From: CAZECR01 sp964510495
GTDB taxonomy: Bacteria > Patescibacteriota > Patescibacteriia > Magasanikbacterales > GWA2-37-8
Assembly: GCA_964510495.1 (NCBI GenBank)
Contig: CAZECR010000022.1
Location: forward strand, 1 to 18,350
DNA length: 18,350 nt
Direction: 5' to 3'
Made by a program: the position numbers and the translations under genes. This document shows, in pieces, positions 7,209 through 14,762 of this stretch (its first letter is position 1; every line of letters starts with the position of its first letter). The notes beneath the pieces are model-generated. The model ran no database searches, had not been told where the DNA came from, and was given only the letters and a program-made list of their open reading frames with translations.

Positions 7209-7285
7209 CCATTGCTAAATTGTTATATTGTTAAATTGCTGGAGCATTTCTCAAACAATTTAGCACTTTAACAATTTAACAATGG
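7209..7285. repeat. AT-rich inverted repeat between rplP and rpsC
   Basis: CCATTGCTAAATTGTTA (7209-7225) pairs with TAACAATTTAACAATGG (7269-7285) over 17 bp with one mismatch. TAAATTG (7232-7238) and CAATTTA (7256-7262) form a second, inner stem. The word TAAATTG and its complement recur, so the element looks like a small dispersed palindromic repeat. There is no U-tract, so it is not an ordinary terminator; it could stabilise or process the mRNA. Confidence 0.75.
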
Positions 7286-7294
7286 ATCAGTTAT

Positions 7295-8014
7295 TTACTT
7301 GCGACCTCCTGTTTGACGTGGGGCAGCCTTAGGCTGTTCGTTGTTAGTTGGTTGTTTTTGTTCAAACTTATCTTGGCGGCCAAAGGTTTCACCATGATAG
7401 ATCCAGACTTTGATACCAATTTTACCATACATTGTCTGAGCTTCCGCTGTAGCGTAATCAACGTTGCTGCGAATAGTGATCAGGGACATTTTTCCATCAG
7501 CCAATTTTTCAGTACGAGCAATTTCAGCACCGTTCAAGCGTCCACCCATTTTCATTTTAACTCCTTTAGCGCCAGCTGACATTACTTTCTGAATAGCCTG
7601 CTTCATAACGCGGCGGAATGGTAAGCGGCGTTCGATCTCATCCGCTGCACTCTGAGCCACGATTGCAGCCGATAGAGCTGGGTTCGTAACTGCCTGGATA
7701 TTGAGTTTAACCCGGAGGCTAAAGCCCAAAATCTTTTTCTCAATCTCTTTACGAAGTTCTTCAAGACCCTGTCCAGAGCGGCCGATAATAACACCCGGTT
7801 TAGCAGCGAGAATCGTGATCGTAAATTCCTTTGGGGTACGCTCAATACTCATGGAATCAATTCCAGCTTCACGCAATTTCTTCATCAGATACTGACGTGT
7901 CTGCACTTCCTGCTTCAAAAATTCTGGGAATTGACGACCGCGTCCAAACCAGCGAGAATCCCATGGAAAGATGAAGGGAATGCGATGAATTTTCGGATGT
8001 ACTTTGTGACCCAT
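7295..8014 (-). CDS. rpsC: 30S ribosomal protein S3
   Basis: S3 lines the mRNA entry channel and has helicase activity on mRNA in E. coli. The 239-residue product starts MGHKVHPKIHRIPF and has the KH-domain GxxG element in KPGVIIGRSGQGLEELR (about residues 73-89). The C-terminal domain includes MKMGGRLNGAEIAR. The N-terminal segment IFPWDSRWFGRGRQFPEF is somewhat longer than in E. coli. The C-terminus is a Gln/Pro/Asn-rich tail. It follows rplV after 31 bases. Confidence 0.98.
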   Translation of the reverse strand: MGHKVHPKIHRIPFIFPWDSRWFGRGRQFPEFLKQEVQTRQYLMKKLREAGIDSMSIERTPKEFTITILAAKPGVIIGRSGQGLEELRKEIEKKILGFSLRVKLNIQAVTNPALSAAIVAQSAADEIERRLPFRRVMKQAIQKVMSAGAKGVKMKMGGRLNGAEIARTEKLADGKMSLITIRSNVDYATAEAQTMYGKIGIKVWIYHGETFGRQDKFEQKQPTNNEQPKAAPRQTGGRK

Positions 8015-8045
8015 AGCATTAGAGCTTTAGAGAGATGGAGTAAAA

Positions 8046-8519
8046 TTATTTGGTCTTTGCTTTGGCAGCAGTTTTCTTTTTGGCCGGTGCTTTCTTTGGT
8101 TTAGTTTCTTTTGTTTCCTCAGTAACTTCCGTAGCATCAATTACTTTTTCTTCTTTTGCGATTACCGGTGTCTTGCCGTTACCAGTCATTTCAGATAAAA
8201 CGATCGTAATGTGTGAAGTAGGTTCGCGTACTGGAGTGGCGCGTCCATGTGCTTTTGGCATCCAGCGTTTCAGGGATGGTCCACCGTCCACCGTGATGGT
8301 AGCAACTTTAAGCGTGGCAACGGACATTGAAAAGTTGTGCGTAGCGTTAGCGATCGCTGATTTCAAAAGTTTCAAAATTGGTTCAGCGGCTACTTTGTTC
8401 AAAACAGACAATGTAGTAACGGCGCGCTCCACGCGGCTGCCACGGATAAGATCGGCAACGAGGCGGACCTTGCGTGGACTCATGCGGAGAAATCGTAAGT
8501 GAGCTTGTACTTCCTTCAT
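8046..8519 (-). CDS. rplV: 50S ribosomal protein L22 with C-terminal Lys/Ala-rich tail
   Basis: L22 extends a hairpin into the exit tunnel and contacts all 23S rRNA domains. The ATG at 8517-8519 gives 157 residues; a TTG two codons earlier is less likely. The core contains HLRFLRMSPRKVRLVADLIRG and PKAHGRATPVREPTSHITIVL. From about residue 115 an extension rich in Glu, Thr, Lys and Ala adds some 40 residues beyond the usual 110. The start context is GCATATG without SD. Confidence 0.97.
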   Translation of the reverse strand: MKEVQAHLRFLRMSPRKVRLVADLIRGSRVERAVTTLSVLNKVAAEPILKLLKSAIANATHNFSMSVATLKVATITVDGGPSLKRWMPKAHGRATPVREPTSHITIVLSEMTGNGKTPVIAKEEKVIDATEVTEETKETKPKKAPAKKKTAAKAKTK

Positions 8520-8528
8520 ATGCAAAAA

Positions 8529-8849
8529 TTATTTCTTTTTAGCAGGAGCGGCTGGGGCAGCTGCTTTGCCAGCAGCTTCATCCTTAGCCATCTTACCACC
8601 GTGGCGAATAAACTTACGGGTTGGTGACATTTCACCCAAACGATGCCCGACCATATTTTCTTCAACCAAAACACTCAAAAAATCCTTACCGTTATGCACC
8701 AAAAAGGTCAAACCAACCATTTCAGGCGTTATAACACAAGCGCGAGACCAGGTTTTAATTGGCGCGCGTTTACCACTGTCCTTAAGCGCTTGCACTTTCT
8801 TGAGGACGCGAGGATCAACGTAAGGACCTTTTTTTAAGCTTCTAGACAT
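8529..8849 (-). CDS. rpsS: 30S ribosomal protein S19
   Basis: S19 is a 30S head protein near the A-site finger. The 106 residues start MSRSLKKGPYVDPRVLKKV and include IKTWSRACVITPEMVGLTF and GHRLGEMSPTRKF, all diagnostic. An Ala/Pro/Lys tail of about 15 residues extends it past the usual 92. It lies 9 bases before rplV. The start context is ACTGTATG without SD. Confidence 0.98.
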   Translation of the reverse strand: MSRSLKKGPYVDPRVLKKVQALKDSGKRAPIKTWSRACVITPEMVGLTFLVHNGKDFLSVLVEENMVGHRLGEMSPTRKFIRHGGKMAKDEAAGKAAAPAAPAKKK

Positions 8850-8871
8850 ACAGTATTAAATAAGTGTTATC

Positions 8872-8891
8872 TTGCCTACCGGCAGGCAGGT
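8872..8891. repeat. Short GC-rich palindromic repeat between rpsS and rplB
   Basis: TGCCT (8873-8877) pairs with AGGCA (8884-8888) around a CCGG core, followed by a second partial unit (GGCAGGCAGG). This short word resembles a dispersed intergenic repeat that I remember from Parcubacteria-like genomes. It occupies most of the 49-bp rplB-rpsS gap and lies 8 bases past the rplB stop codon. Confidence 0.6.
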
Positions 8892-8898
8892 CGCGGGT

Positions 8899-9741
8899 TT
8901 AGGCGCGGGCGCGGCGTGATTTGATAATAAACTTGTTACTCCATTTCTGTGGCTGACGAGTACGGACACCACGAGCGGCTTTACCATACACTGTCTGCGG
9001 ACCACGCTTCTGACCGATCGGACTATGACCCTCACCACCACCGTGTGGGTGATCTACCGGGTTCATATTCTTACCTTTAACCGTTGGTTTGATACCGCGG
9101 TGACGCATACGTCCAGCTTTACCCCAGCGCACCAAACGGCGGTCAGAGTTGCCAAGCATACCAATCGTTGCAGCACATTCTTTCAGAATCGCGCGAACTT
9201 CGCCAGAAGGTAATTTGAGCTGAGCATATCGTCCTTCAGCGCCAACCAATTGAGCTACCATACCAGCACCGCGAACCATCTGTCCGCCTTTGCCTGGGGT
9301 TAACTCAACGTTGTGGACCAACAAACCAACCGGGATAAATTCAAGGGGCATGCGGTTACCAACCTTTGCTTCGTTCACACCCTTTTCAGACTTGATCACA
9401 TCTCCTACTGTCAAACCTTCTGGTGCAAGGATGTAGGATTTAACATTGTCGGTATATTCAATCAAGGCAATGCGTGGTGTACGGTTAGGGTCGTACTCAA
9501 TTGCGAGTACTTTTGCTTCAACACCATAACGCTGTTGTTTGAAATCAACAATACGATAAAATTTCTTAGCTCCACCACCCTGATGACGAACCGTAATATG
9601 ACCCTGGTTGTTGCGACCACTTTTTGGTTGCAAAATTTTAATCAGGCTCTTTTCTGGTTTATGCTTAGTAATATCGGCAAACGCATCGACACTCGATTCG
9701 CGGCGGCCAGGAGATGTTGGTTTGTAAATTTTAATAGCCAT
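8899..9741 (-). CDS. rplB: 50S ribosomal protein L2
   Basis: L2 is needed for subunit association and peptidyl-transferase activity. The 280 residues start MAIKIYKPTSPGRR and contain an OB-fold with GHITVRHQGGGAKKFYR and an SH3-like domain. The signature NPVDHPHGGGEGHSPIG near residue 230 includes the conserved His next to the peptidyl-transferase centre. It follows rplW after 15 bases. The start context is CTTGTATG without SD. Confidence 0.98.
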   Translation of the reverse strand: MAIKIYKPTSPGRRESSVDAFADITKHKPEKSLIKILQPKSGRNNQGHITVRHQGGGAKKFYRIVDFKQQRYGVEAKVLAIEYDPNRTPRIALIEYTDNVKSYILAPEGLTVGDVIKSEKGVNEAKVGNRMPLEFIPVGLLVHNVELTPGKGGQMVRGAGMVAQLVGAEGRYAQLKLPSGEVRAILKECAATIGMLGNSDRRLVRWGKAGRMRHRGIKPTVKGKNMNPVDHPHGGGEGHSPIGQKRGPQTVYGKAARGVRTRQPQKWSNKFIIKSRRARA

Positions 9742-9756
9742 ACAAGGGGATGAGAA

Positions 9757-10203
9757 TTAGACGCCTTCGTGAATGGTAATAGAACTGCCTTTCGGGAGGG
9801 TGATAATTGCCTTTTTAAAGTCACTGCGTTTGCCGGCAAATTTACCGAAGCGAACGCGGCGGCCCTGGATGTGCGCTACCGCAACACCAACCGGCATGAC
9901 ACCATACAATTCGTGGATCGCACGTTTTACTTGTCCTTTGGTAGCATTCTTTTCTACCACAAAGGTATATTTATTAACACTTTCTTGGTGAGCAGTTTTT
10001 TCAGTTACCATCGGACGAACGAGCACGCGGTAGGATGTTCCGTGCTGGGTAACTTTTTTCTTATCAGCGACTTCGGCAGTATCACTCGTAGCTTTAGTTT
10101 TTTTAGCAGCCTTAACTGGAGTTGATTTCTTTTCAACTGGTGTCTGTTCACCATTAAGTTTTTCTTCAACTTGCTTTTTGGTAAAGCGATCAAGTATTCC
10201 CAT
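9757..10203 (-). CDS. rplW: 50S ribosomal protein L23 with long N-terminal extension
   Basis: L23 lies at the tunnel exit and is the docking site for trigger factor and SRP in other bacteria. The L23 domain begins about residue 58 (YRVLVRPMVTEKTAHQES) and contains NKYTFVVEKNATKGQVKRAIHELYGV. About 55 residues precede it: MGILDRFTKKQ, then a Lys/Thr/Ala-rich linker. The total of 148 residues compares with about 95-100 in typical L23. The start is supported by the lack of a later start before the domain. No SD is visible. Confidence 0.96.
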   Translation of the reverse strand: MGILDRFTKKQVEEKLNGEQTPVEKKSTPVKAAKKTKATSDTAEVADKKKVTQHGTSYRVLVRPMVTEKTAHQESVNKYTFVVEKNATKGQVKRAIHELYGVMPVGVAVAHIQGRRVRFGKFAGKRSDFKKAIITLPKGSSITIHEGV

Positions 10204-10232
10204 ATTCAGGCGGCTTAGCTAAGGTAAGTAGA

Positions 10233-10862
10233 TTATTTTTTAAACGTGGTAACAATTTTTTCAATTGCTTCCTTCGTGATCACGACTGCTTGGCTCTGGA
10301 GCAAGTCCATTACCGAAAGGTCGGTTGCAACTTGATTCTTAACACGTGGAACGTTGCGTGATACACGGATCAGGTTAGCGTCGTTACTGGCAGAGACAAT
10401 CAGGAAAGATTTCTGTTTGGTAGGAATTGCTTTCAAAGCTGCAGCCATGAGTTTTGTTTTTGACTCAGCAAAGTTGAAATCTTCCACGATCCAGAGGGCG
10501 CCGCTTTGCGCTTTGTCGCTGAGACACATTTTGGTTGCGAGGCGACGAGTCTTTTTATTGATCTTAGTTTTATAATTGCGGATAGATAATGGACCGAAGG
10601 TTACACCGCCACCTTTCCAAATTGGGGAACGGATGGAACCGTGACGGGCGCGTCCGGTACCTTTTTGAGCCCATGGTTTTTTACCACCACCACGAACTTC
10701 ACCGCGGTTCTTGGTGTCAGCCCAAGATTCACGCTGGTTGTTCATCTGAGCGATAAACACTTCATGCACCACTTCTGGTTTAACGGCAACATTGAAAATA
10801 TCTTCAGGGAGTTCCATGTCACCCGTTTCTTTGCCTTGAAGATTGTAAACTTTTGCTTTCAT
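10233..10862 (-). CDS. rplD: 50S ribosomal protein L4
   Basis: L4 forms part of the exit-tunnel constriction and, in E. coli, regulates the S10 operon by binding its leader. The 209 residues start MKAKVYNLQGKETGDMELP and contain the tunnel loop RGEVRGGGKKPWAQKGTGRARHG around residues 53-76. The C-terminal part ends with VVITKEAIEKIVTTF. It follows rplC after 26 bases. The start context is CTTGTATG without SD. Confidence 0.98.
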   Translation of the reverse strand: MKAKVYNLQGKETGDMELPEDIFNVAVKPEVVHEVFIAQMNNQRESWADTKNRGEVRGGGKKPWAQKGTGRARHGSIRSPIWKGGGVTFGPLSIRNYKTKINKKTRRLATKMCLSDKAQSGALWIVEDFNFAESKTKLMAAALKAIPTKQKSFLIVSASNDANLIRVSRNVPRVKNQVATDLSVMDLLQSQAVVITKEAIEKIVTTFKK

Positions 10863-10888
10863 ACAAGTAATGTAAAGTGGTGCGTAAA

Positions 10889-11593
10889 TTAGCTCGCCTG
10901 CGTTTCGGTAGCTACCGCTTCTGGCGCAGCTTCAACCGGTGCAGCTGCCGGAGCAGGAGCATTTTTCTTTGTGACCTTTAATTCACCAATAGCGCTGAGG
11001 AGCAAGAGGCCATTGCGACCACCTGGTACAGCACCTTTGATATACAATTCATTAGTTTCAGGATGCACTTCAACAACTTCCAAATTTTTAACCGTAACAC
11101 GCTCGCCGCCCATGCGACCAGCCATGCGCATACCTTTGAAAACACGCTGCACACCACCAGCACCGATCGAACCAGGGGCGCGGAGGTTATCTTTATGACC
11201 GTGAGATGCTGGACCACCGCGGAAATGATGGCGTTTAACAACACCAGCAAAACCTTTACCTTTGGAGGTACCAACAACATTTAAAAGATCACCTGGAACA
11301 AACGTATCAACAGTGACGACGTCTCCGCGATCAATTCCGGCCTGATCAGAGACAAAATCTCGGAGCTCACTGACTGGAGCTAAATCTTTCAAGTGTCCAG
11401 CTTCAGGTTTCGCAAGGCGCCATTCTTTCTTTTCGCCAAAACCAAGCTGCAAAGCAGTTGTGGTGTTTTTACTGTCTTGTTTAACCTGGACTACCTGACA
11501 AGGGCCAGCAACAACTTTTGTAACCGGTACAACCTCACCACTCTTTAAGAAAACCTGGGTCATGCCCATCTTTTTGCCGAGAATGAATTTCAT
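10889..11593 (-). CDS. rplC: 50S ribosomal protein L3
   Basis: L3 is an early 50S assembly protein reaching the peptidyl-transferase centre. The chosen ATG gives 234 residues beginning MKFILGKKMGMTQVF, the family start; an in-frame ATG 15 bases upstream (11608) is less likely. The signature GKGFAGVVKRHHFRGGPASHG is at about residues 113-133. An Ala/Pro/Glu-rich tail of about 25 residues ends the protein. It is the first gene after the promoter and attenuator at 11671-11936, so it heads the transcription unit. Confidence 0.97.
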   Translation of the reverse strand: MKFILGKKMGMTQVFLKSGEVVPVTKVVAGPCQVVQVKQDSKNTTTALQLGFGEKKEWRLAKPEAGHLKDLAPVSELRDFVSDQAGIDRGDVVTVDTFVPGDLLNVVGTSKGKGFAGVVKRHHFRGGPASHGHKDNLRAPGSIGAGGVQRVFKGMRMAGRMGGERVTVKNLEVVEVHPETNELYIKGAVPGGRNGLLLLSAIGELKVTKKNAPAPAAAPVEAAPEAVATETQAS

Positions 11594-11670
11594 ATACGTG
11601 TGCAACATTGGTAACTTATTGAAACAATTCGTGCGCTTATGTGTTGTAGTGCTTCCTGTTTTTTTTGTTT

Positions 11671-11727
11671 AAAAAACTAGAAGCATCAGGGCGCTATCCG
11701 AATATGGATAGCGTACAATGCTTCTAG
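11671..11727 (-). terminator. Attenuator-like hairpin in the rplC leader
   Basis: The outer stem pairs CTAGAAGCAT (11677-11686) with ATGCTTCTAG (11718-11727), and the inner stem pairs CGCTATCC (11692-11699) with GGATAGCG (11706-11713). Read on the minus strand, the structure ends in six T residues (11671-11676). It lies about 80 bases before the L3 start and inside the transcribed leader, so it is a candidate transcription attenuator for the operon. Confidence 0.75.
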
Positions 11728-11907
11728 CCTTTCCTCATAACCCGCAACCAAAGAAACAAAGCGGATTTTAGAAATTGGCTTGTTTTGGTATTTTCAAATT
11801 AATTTCTCCTCTACAGTCTTCTAGTACTTCTTAATGTTTTCCCAGTCTTTTCGGCCTTTTAGGGATCTTATTAAGTCGTCGAGCAGACTTACTTTTTAGT
11901 TTTCACA

Positions 11908-11936
11908 ATCTTACGCTATTTTTTTGTGCTTGTCAA
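11908..11936 (-). promoter_or_regulatory. Sigma70-type promoter of the rplC-secY operon
   Basis: On the minus strand a perfect -35 box TTGACA (11931-11936) is separated by 17 bases from the -10 box TAAGAT (11908-11913). It directs transcription into rplC with a leader of about 300 nt. It makes rplC onward independent of tuf-rpsJ. Confidence 0.75.
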
Positions 11937-11945
11937 GCGTATACA

Positions 11946-12033
11946 CTGTCATCTTTCTGAAGAATCACTTTGTCCAAGAATTACTTCTTGAGCCAAGGGA
12001 TTCTTCCCCGCCCCCAACGGGTCAGAATGACAG
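11946..12033. repeat. Compound hairpin element between rpsJ and rplC
   Basis: The outer arms CTGTCAT (11946-11952) and ATGACAG (12027-12033) pair, as do TCTGA and TCAGA next to them. Inside, GAAGAATC (11959-11966) pairs with GATTCTTC (11999-12006), and CAAGAA (11975-11980) with TTCTTG (11985-11990), making a roughly 22-bp imperfect stem. The ends resemble an intergenic repeat type (TGTCATTCTGA with GAAGAATC) that I recall from many environmental genomes. It may be a small non-autonomous mobile repeat. It lacks a U-tract. Confidence 0.65.
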
Positions 12034-12046
12034 CTAGCGTCCTACA

Positions 12047-12391
12047 TTACATCTTAATTTCAATGTCAACACCAGCAGGGAGTGATAGGCTCATGAGAGC
12101 ATCAATACACTTTGGGTTGGCATTCATGATGTCAATCAAGCGTTTGTGCACGCGCATTTCGTATTGTTCACGAGCGTCTTTGTGGACGAAGGTGGAACGG
12201 TTCACGGTGAACTTGGTTTTTTCGGTTGGCAGTGGTACCGGTCCGATTACCTTAGCTTCGTGGCGTTCGGCAGTTTCGACGATCGTCTTGGTTGCCTGAT
12301 CAATAATACGGTTGTCGTACGCGCGAATTTTAATGCGAATACGACTCGAATTCTCATCTTTCTGAGGTGCAGTTTTACTAGTAGCGGTCAT
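12047..12391 (-). CDS. rpsJ: 30S ribosomal protein S10
   Basis: S10 is a 30S head protein and, as NusE, a partner of NusB and NusG in transcription antitermination. The S10 core begins about residue 17 (RIRIKIRAYDNRIIDQA) and contains PVPLPTEKTKFTVNRSTFVHKDAREQYEMRVHKR. The total of 114 residues includes an N-terminal Thr/Lys/Glu extension of about 15 residues. It follows tuf after 76 bases and is separated from rplC by 453 bases, so it is transcribed with tuf rather than with the rest of S10. Its start context (GTCACATG) is the one exception to the T-before-ATG rule. Confidence 0.98.
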   Translation of the reverse strand: MTATSKTAPQKDENSSRIRIKIRAYDNRIIDQATKTIVETAERHEAKVIGPVPLPTEKTKFTVNRSTFVHKDAREQYEMRVHKRLIDIMNANPKCIDALMSLSLPAGVDIEIKM

Positions 12392-12429
12392 GTGACTTTA
12401 AATAAAGAACTTAATGAACAAAGCAAAAG

Positions 12430-12459
12430 GGGTCGCCCCGACATGTGCCGGGGCGACCC
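12430..12459 (-). terminator. GC-rich hairpin between tuf and rpsJ
   Basis: GGGTCGCCCCG (12430-12440) and CGGGGCGACCC (12449-12459) form a perfect 11-bp stem with an 8-base loop. On the minus strand it is followed by a C and four T residues, then GCTTTG. This is a weak to moderate intrinsic terminator and may let only part of tuf transcription continue into rpsJ. An mRNA-stabilising 3' hairpin is an alternative. Confidence 0.65.
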
Positions 12460-12467
12460 TTCGCTTA

Positions 12468-13658
<1,191 letters not shown>

Positions 13659-13826
13659 ATGATTAAAAACTTTACGCGGCGCTTCGGCGAGTGGTCGCTT
13701 CAGCTTTATGTCCAGCCGCTCCTACTAAATAGATTTAATAAAGGTTGAGTACTTTTTGTGTTCAAGTCTGTTTACGCGCAAAAAACGCCTAAAATTAGAC
13801 AAACTAACACGTGGCGACACTATAGC

Positions 13827-13888
13827 AAATAAAAAAAGCCTTGGCAAGAGCGACCCATGTGGACAAACCCTTATATTTCCAAGGCTTT
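13827..13888 (-). terminator. Intrinsic terminator after the acidic 134-aa protein gene
   Basis: AAAGCCTTGG (13835-13844) pairs with CCAAGGCTTT (13879-13888) over 10 bp, with a 34-base loop. On the minus strand a T-rich tract (TTTTTTTATTT) follows. It begins 6 bases after the stop codon of the gene at 13895 and separates it from tuf. Confidence 0.75.
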
Positions 13889-13894
13889 AGGCGT

Positions 13895-14299
13895 TTATTC
13901 AACTGCTTCAAGATAAAACCGAGGTTCTTCTTCATCTTCGGGCACGTCGGACAGGTCTTCTTCGGGAGCGATCGAACCAACTGGGGCTACCCAGTCTTCG
14001 TTAAATTCAAGCTTTTTCTCTGTCTTTGGAGGAGGACTCTGTACCGGAACGACTGTCTTCGGGGATTCTTCCACAGCGTCATCAGATTCCTCGTCCCACT
14101 GTTCAAAATCTGGCAGTGGACCGTCTTCCCCGCTAGGAAGGGCAAAATCCATCAGATTTTCGTATTCGTCAAGTCGCATCATGACGAGGACGTCTTCAGT
14201 TTCCTGATCGAGCACGACCACGCGGTCACCGGTTTTACGTACCAGACCAATAACGCGATTAATTTGATTTTGTTTCATAAAGCTATAGTGACAGACCAA
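13895..14299 (-). CDS. Conserved-looking hypothetical acidic protein
   Basis: I do not recognise a named family. Residues 8-50 (MKQNQINRVIGLVRKTGDRV, then VVVLDQETEDVLVMMRLDEY, ENLMD) have a beta-beta-alpha look similar to the N-termini of Phd/YefM-like antitoxins, and resemble small proteins I recall from CPR genomes. From about residue 55 to the end the protein is very rich in Asp, Glu and Pro and probably disordered. The start is uncertain: TTG at 14297-14299 lies 9 bases after a GGAGG (14309-14313) and just inside a short leader; ATG at 14276-14278 has no SD but begins the conserved-looking part. No toxin gene is adjacent, so an antitoxin role is unsupported. It has its own promoter and terminator. 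Confidence 0.75.
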   Translation of the reverse strand: MVCHYSFMKQNQINRVIGLVRKTGDRVVVLDQETEDVLVMMRLDEYENLMDFALPSGEDGPLPDFEQWDEESDDAVEESPKTVVPVQSPPPKTEKKLEFNEDWVAPVGSIAPEEDLSDVPEDEEEPRFYLEAVE

Positions 14300-14322
14300 A
14301 AAGAGATTCCTCCACTCTCAGC

Positions 14323-14351
14323 ATTATAAAACTGTTTGTACGTTTGGTCAA
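14323..14351 (-). promoter_or_regulatory. Near-consensus sigma70 promoter for the acidic protein gene
   Basis: On the minus strand TTGACC (14346-14351) is followed after exactly 17 bases by TATAAT (14323-14328). A GGAGG lies at 14309-14313, giving a very short leader if the TTG at 14299 is the start. This is the best promoter match in the window. Confidence 0.85.
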
Positions 14352-14360
14352 ACTGTGACT

Positions 14361-14390
14361 AAAAATAAAAAAACACCTATGGTTAGGCAT
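14361..14390 (-). terminator. Weak terminator upstream of the acidic protein promoter
   Basis: On the minus strand GCCTA and TAGGT form a short stem (one G-U pair) with loop ACCA, followed by TTTTTTTATTTTT (14361-14373). The U-tract matches the other terminators of the window, but the stem is only 5 bp. Confidence 0.45.
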
Positions 14391-14414
14391 CTTATTCTTT
14401 AAGAAGGAAGGGGT

Positions 14415-14448
14415 GCGGCACCCTCTGACCGGAGTCAGAGGGTGCCGC
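14415..14448. terminator. Perfect 15-bp GC-rich hairpin ending the GC-rich island
   Basis: The arms at 14415-14429 and 14434-14448 are perfect complements (GCGGCACCCTCTGAC and its reverse complement), with the tetraloop CGGA. On the minus strand it is followed by ACCCCTTCC and only later by T-rich sequence, so it could be a terminator, with the weak hairpin at 14361-14390 as a backup, or a structural RNA element. Confidence 0.6.
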
Positions 14449-14660
14449 GGATCACATGCTCGCGCTGTGGGTTGCCTGTCATAGACAGGCGGCGCCGCAG
14501 ACTGCGAGCTCATGAGGTGGTTCGGAAGGCCCGCGCCATGCAGGCTGTCAGAACCTAGAAGGCTGACACATGGGACGCCGTCGTCGCAGGGGCTTGCTAC
14601 CCTTGCAGCCGCGCGGTGCCGGCGCCTTTACTGTGCCATGGTCGCGCCGCCGTGGCTGGC

Positions 14661-14762
14661 TCAGGCGTTGATGGAGCCGGCGCCGTCGATGCAGGCCGTG
14701 ATGCCGTCGAAGTTATCGTAGTTGTCGTTGATGAGGGCGATCTTCTCGGTGAAGTCCTTCAT
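14661..14762 (-). CDS. Possible 33-aa small protein in the GC-rich island
   Basis: The ORF starts MKDFTEKIALINDNYDNF and ends DGAGSINA before TGA. Almost every codon ends in G or C, which suggests it is or was coding in a GC-rich genome. There is no clear SD, only a purine-rich stretch before ATG. The frame stays open upstream of ATG to a TAA eight codons earlier, so it could also be the surviving tail of a longer gene. I recognise no family. Confidence 0.35.
   Translation of the reverse strand: MKDFTEKIALINDNYDNFDGITACIDGAGSINA

Noticed and set aside
7150..7295. CRISPR-like repeat array between rplP and rpsC
   Set aside because: The repeated TAAATTG words are short, occur in inverted orientation and have no regular spacers; it is a single palindromic element.
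13735..13765. tuf promoter TTGAAC with TATTAA
   Set aside because: The 19-base spacing and imperfect boxes make it weak; I mention it only under tuf and do not call it as a feature.
14283..14513. 76-aa minus-strand ORF across the GC-rich island and the acidic gene's promoter
   Set aside because: It runs through a perfect terminator-like hairpin, a U-tract and the best promoter of the window, so it is very unlikely to be coding.
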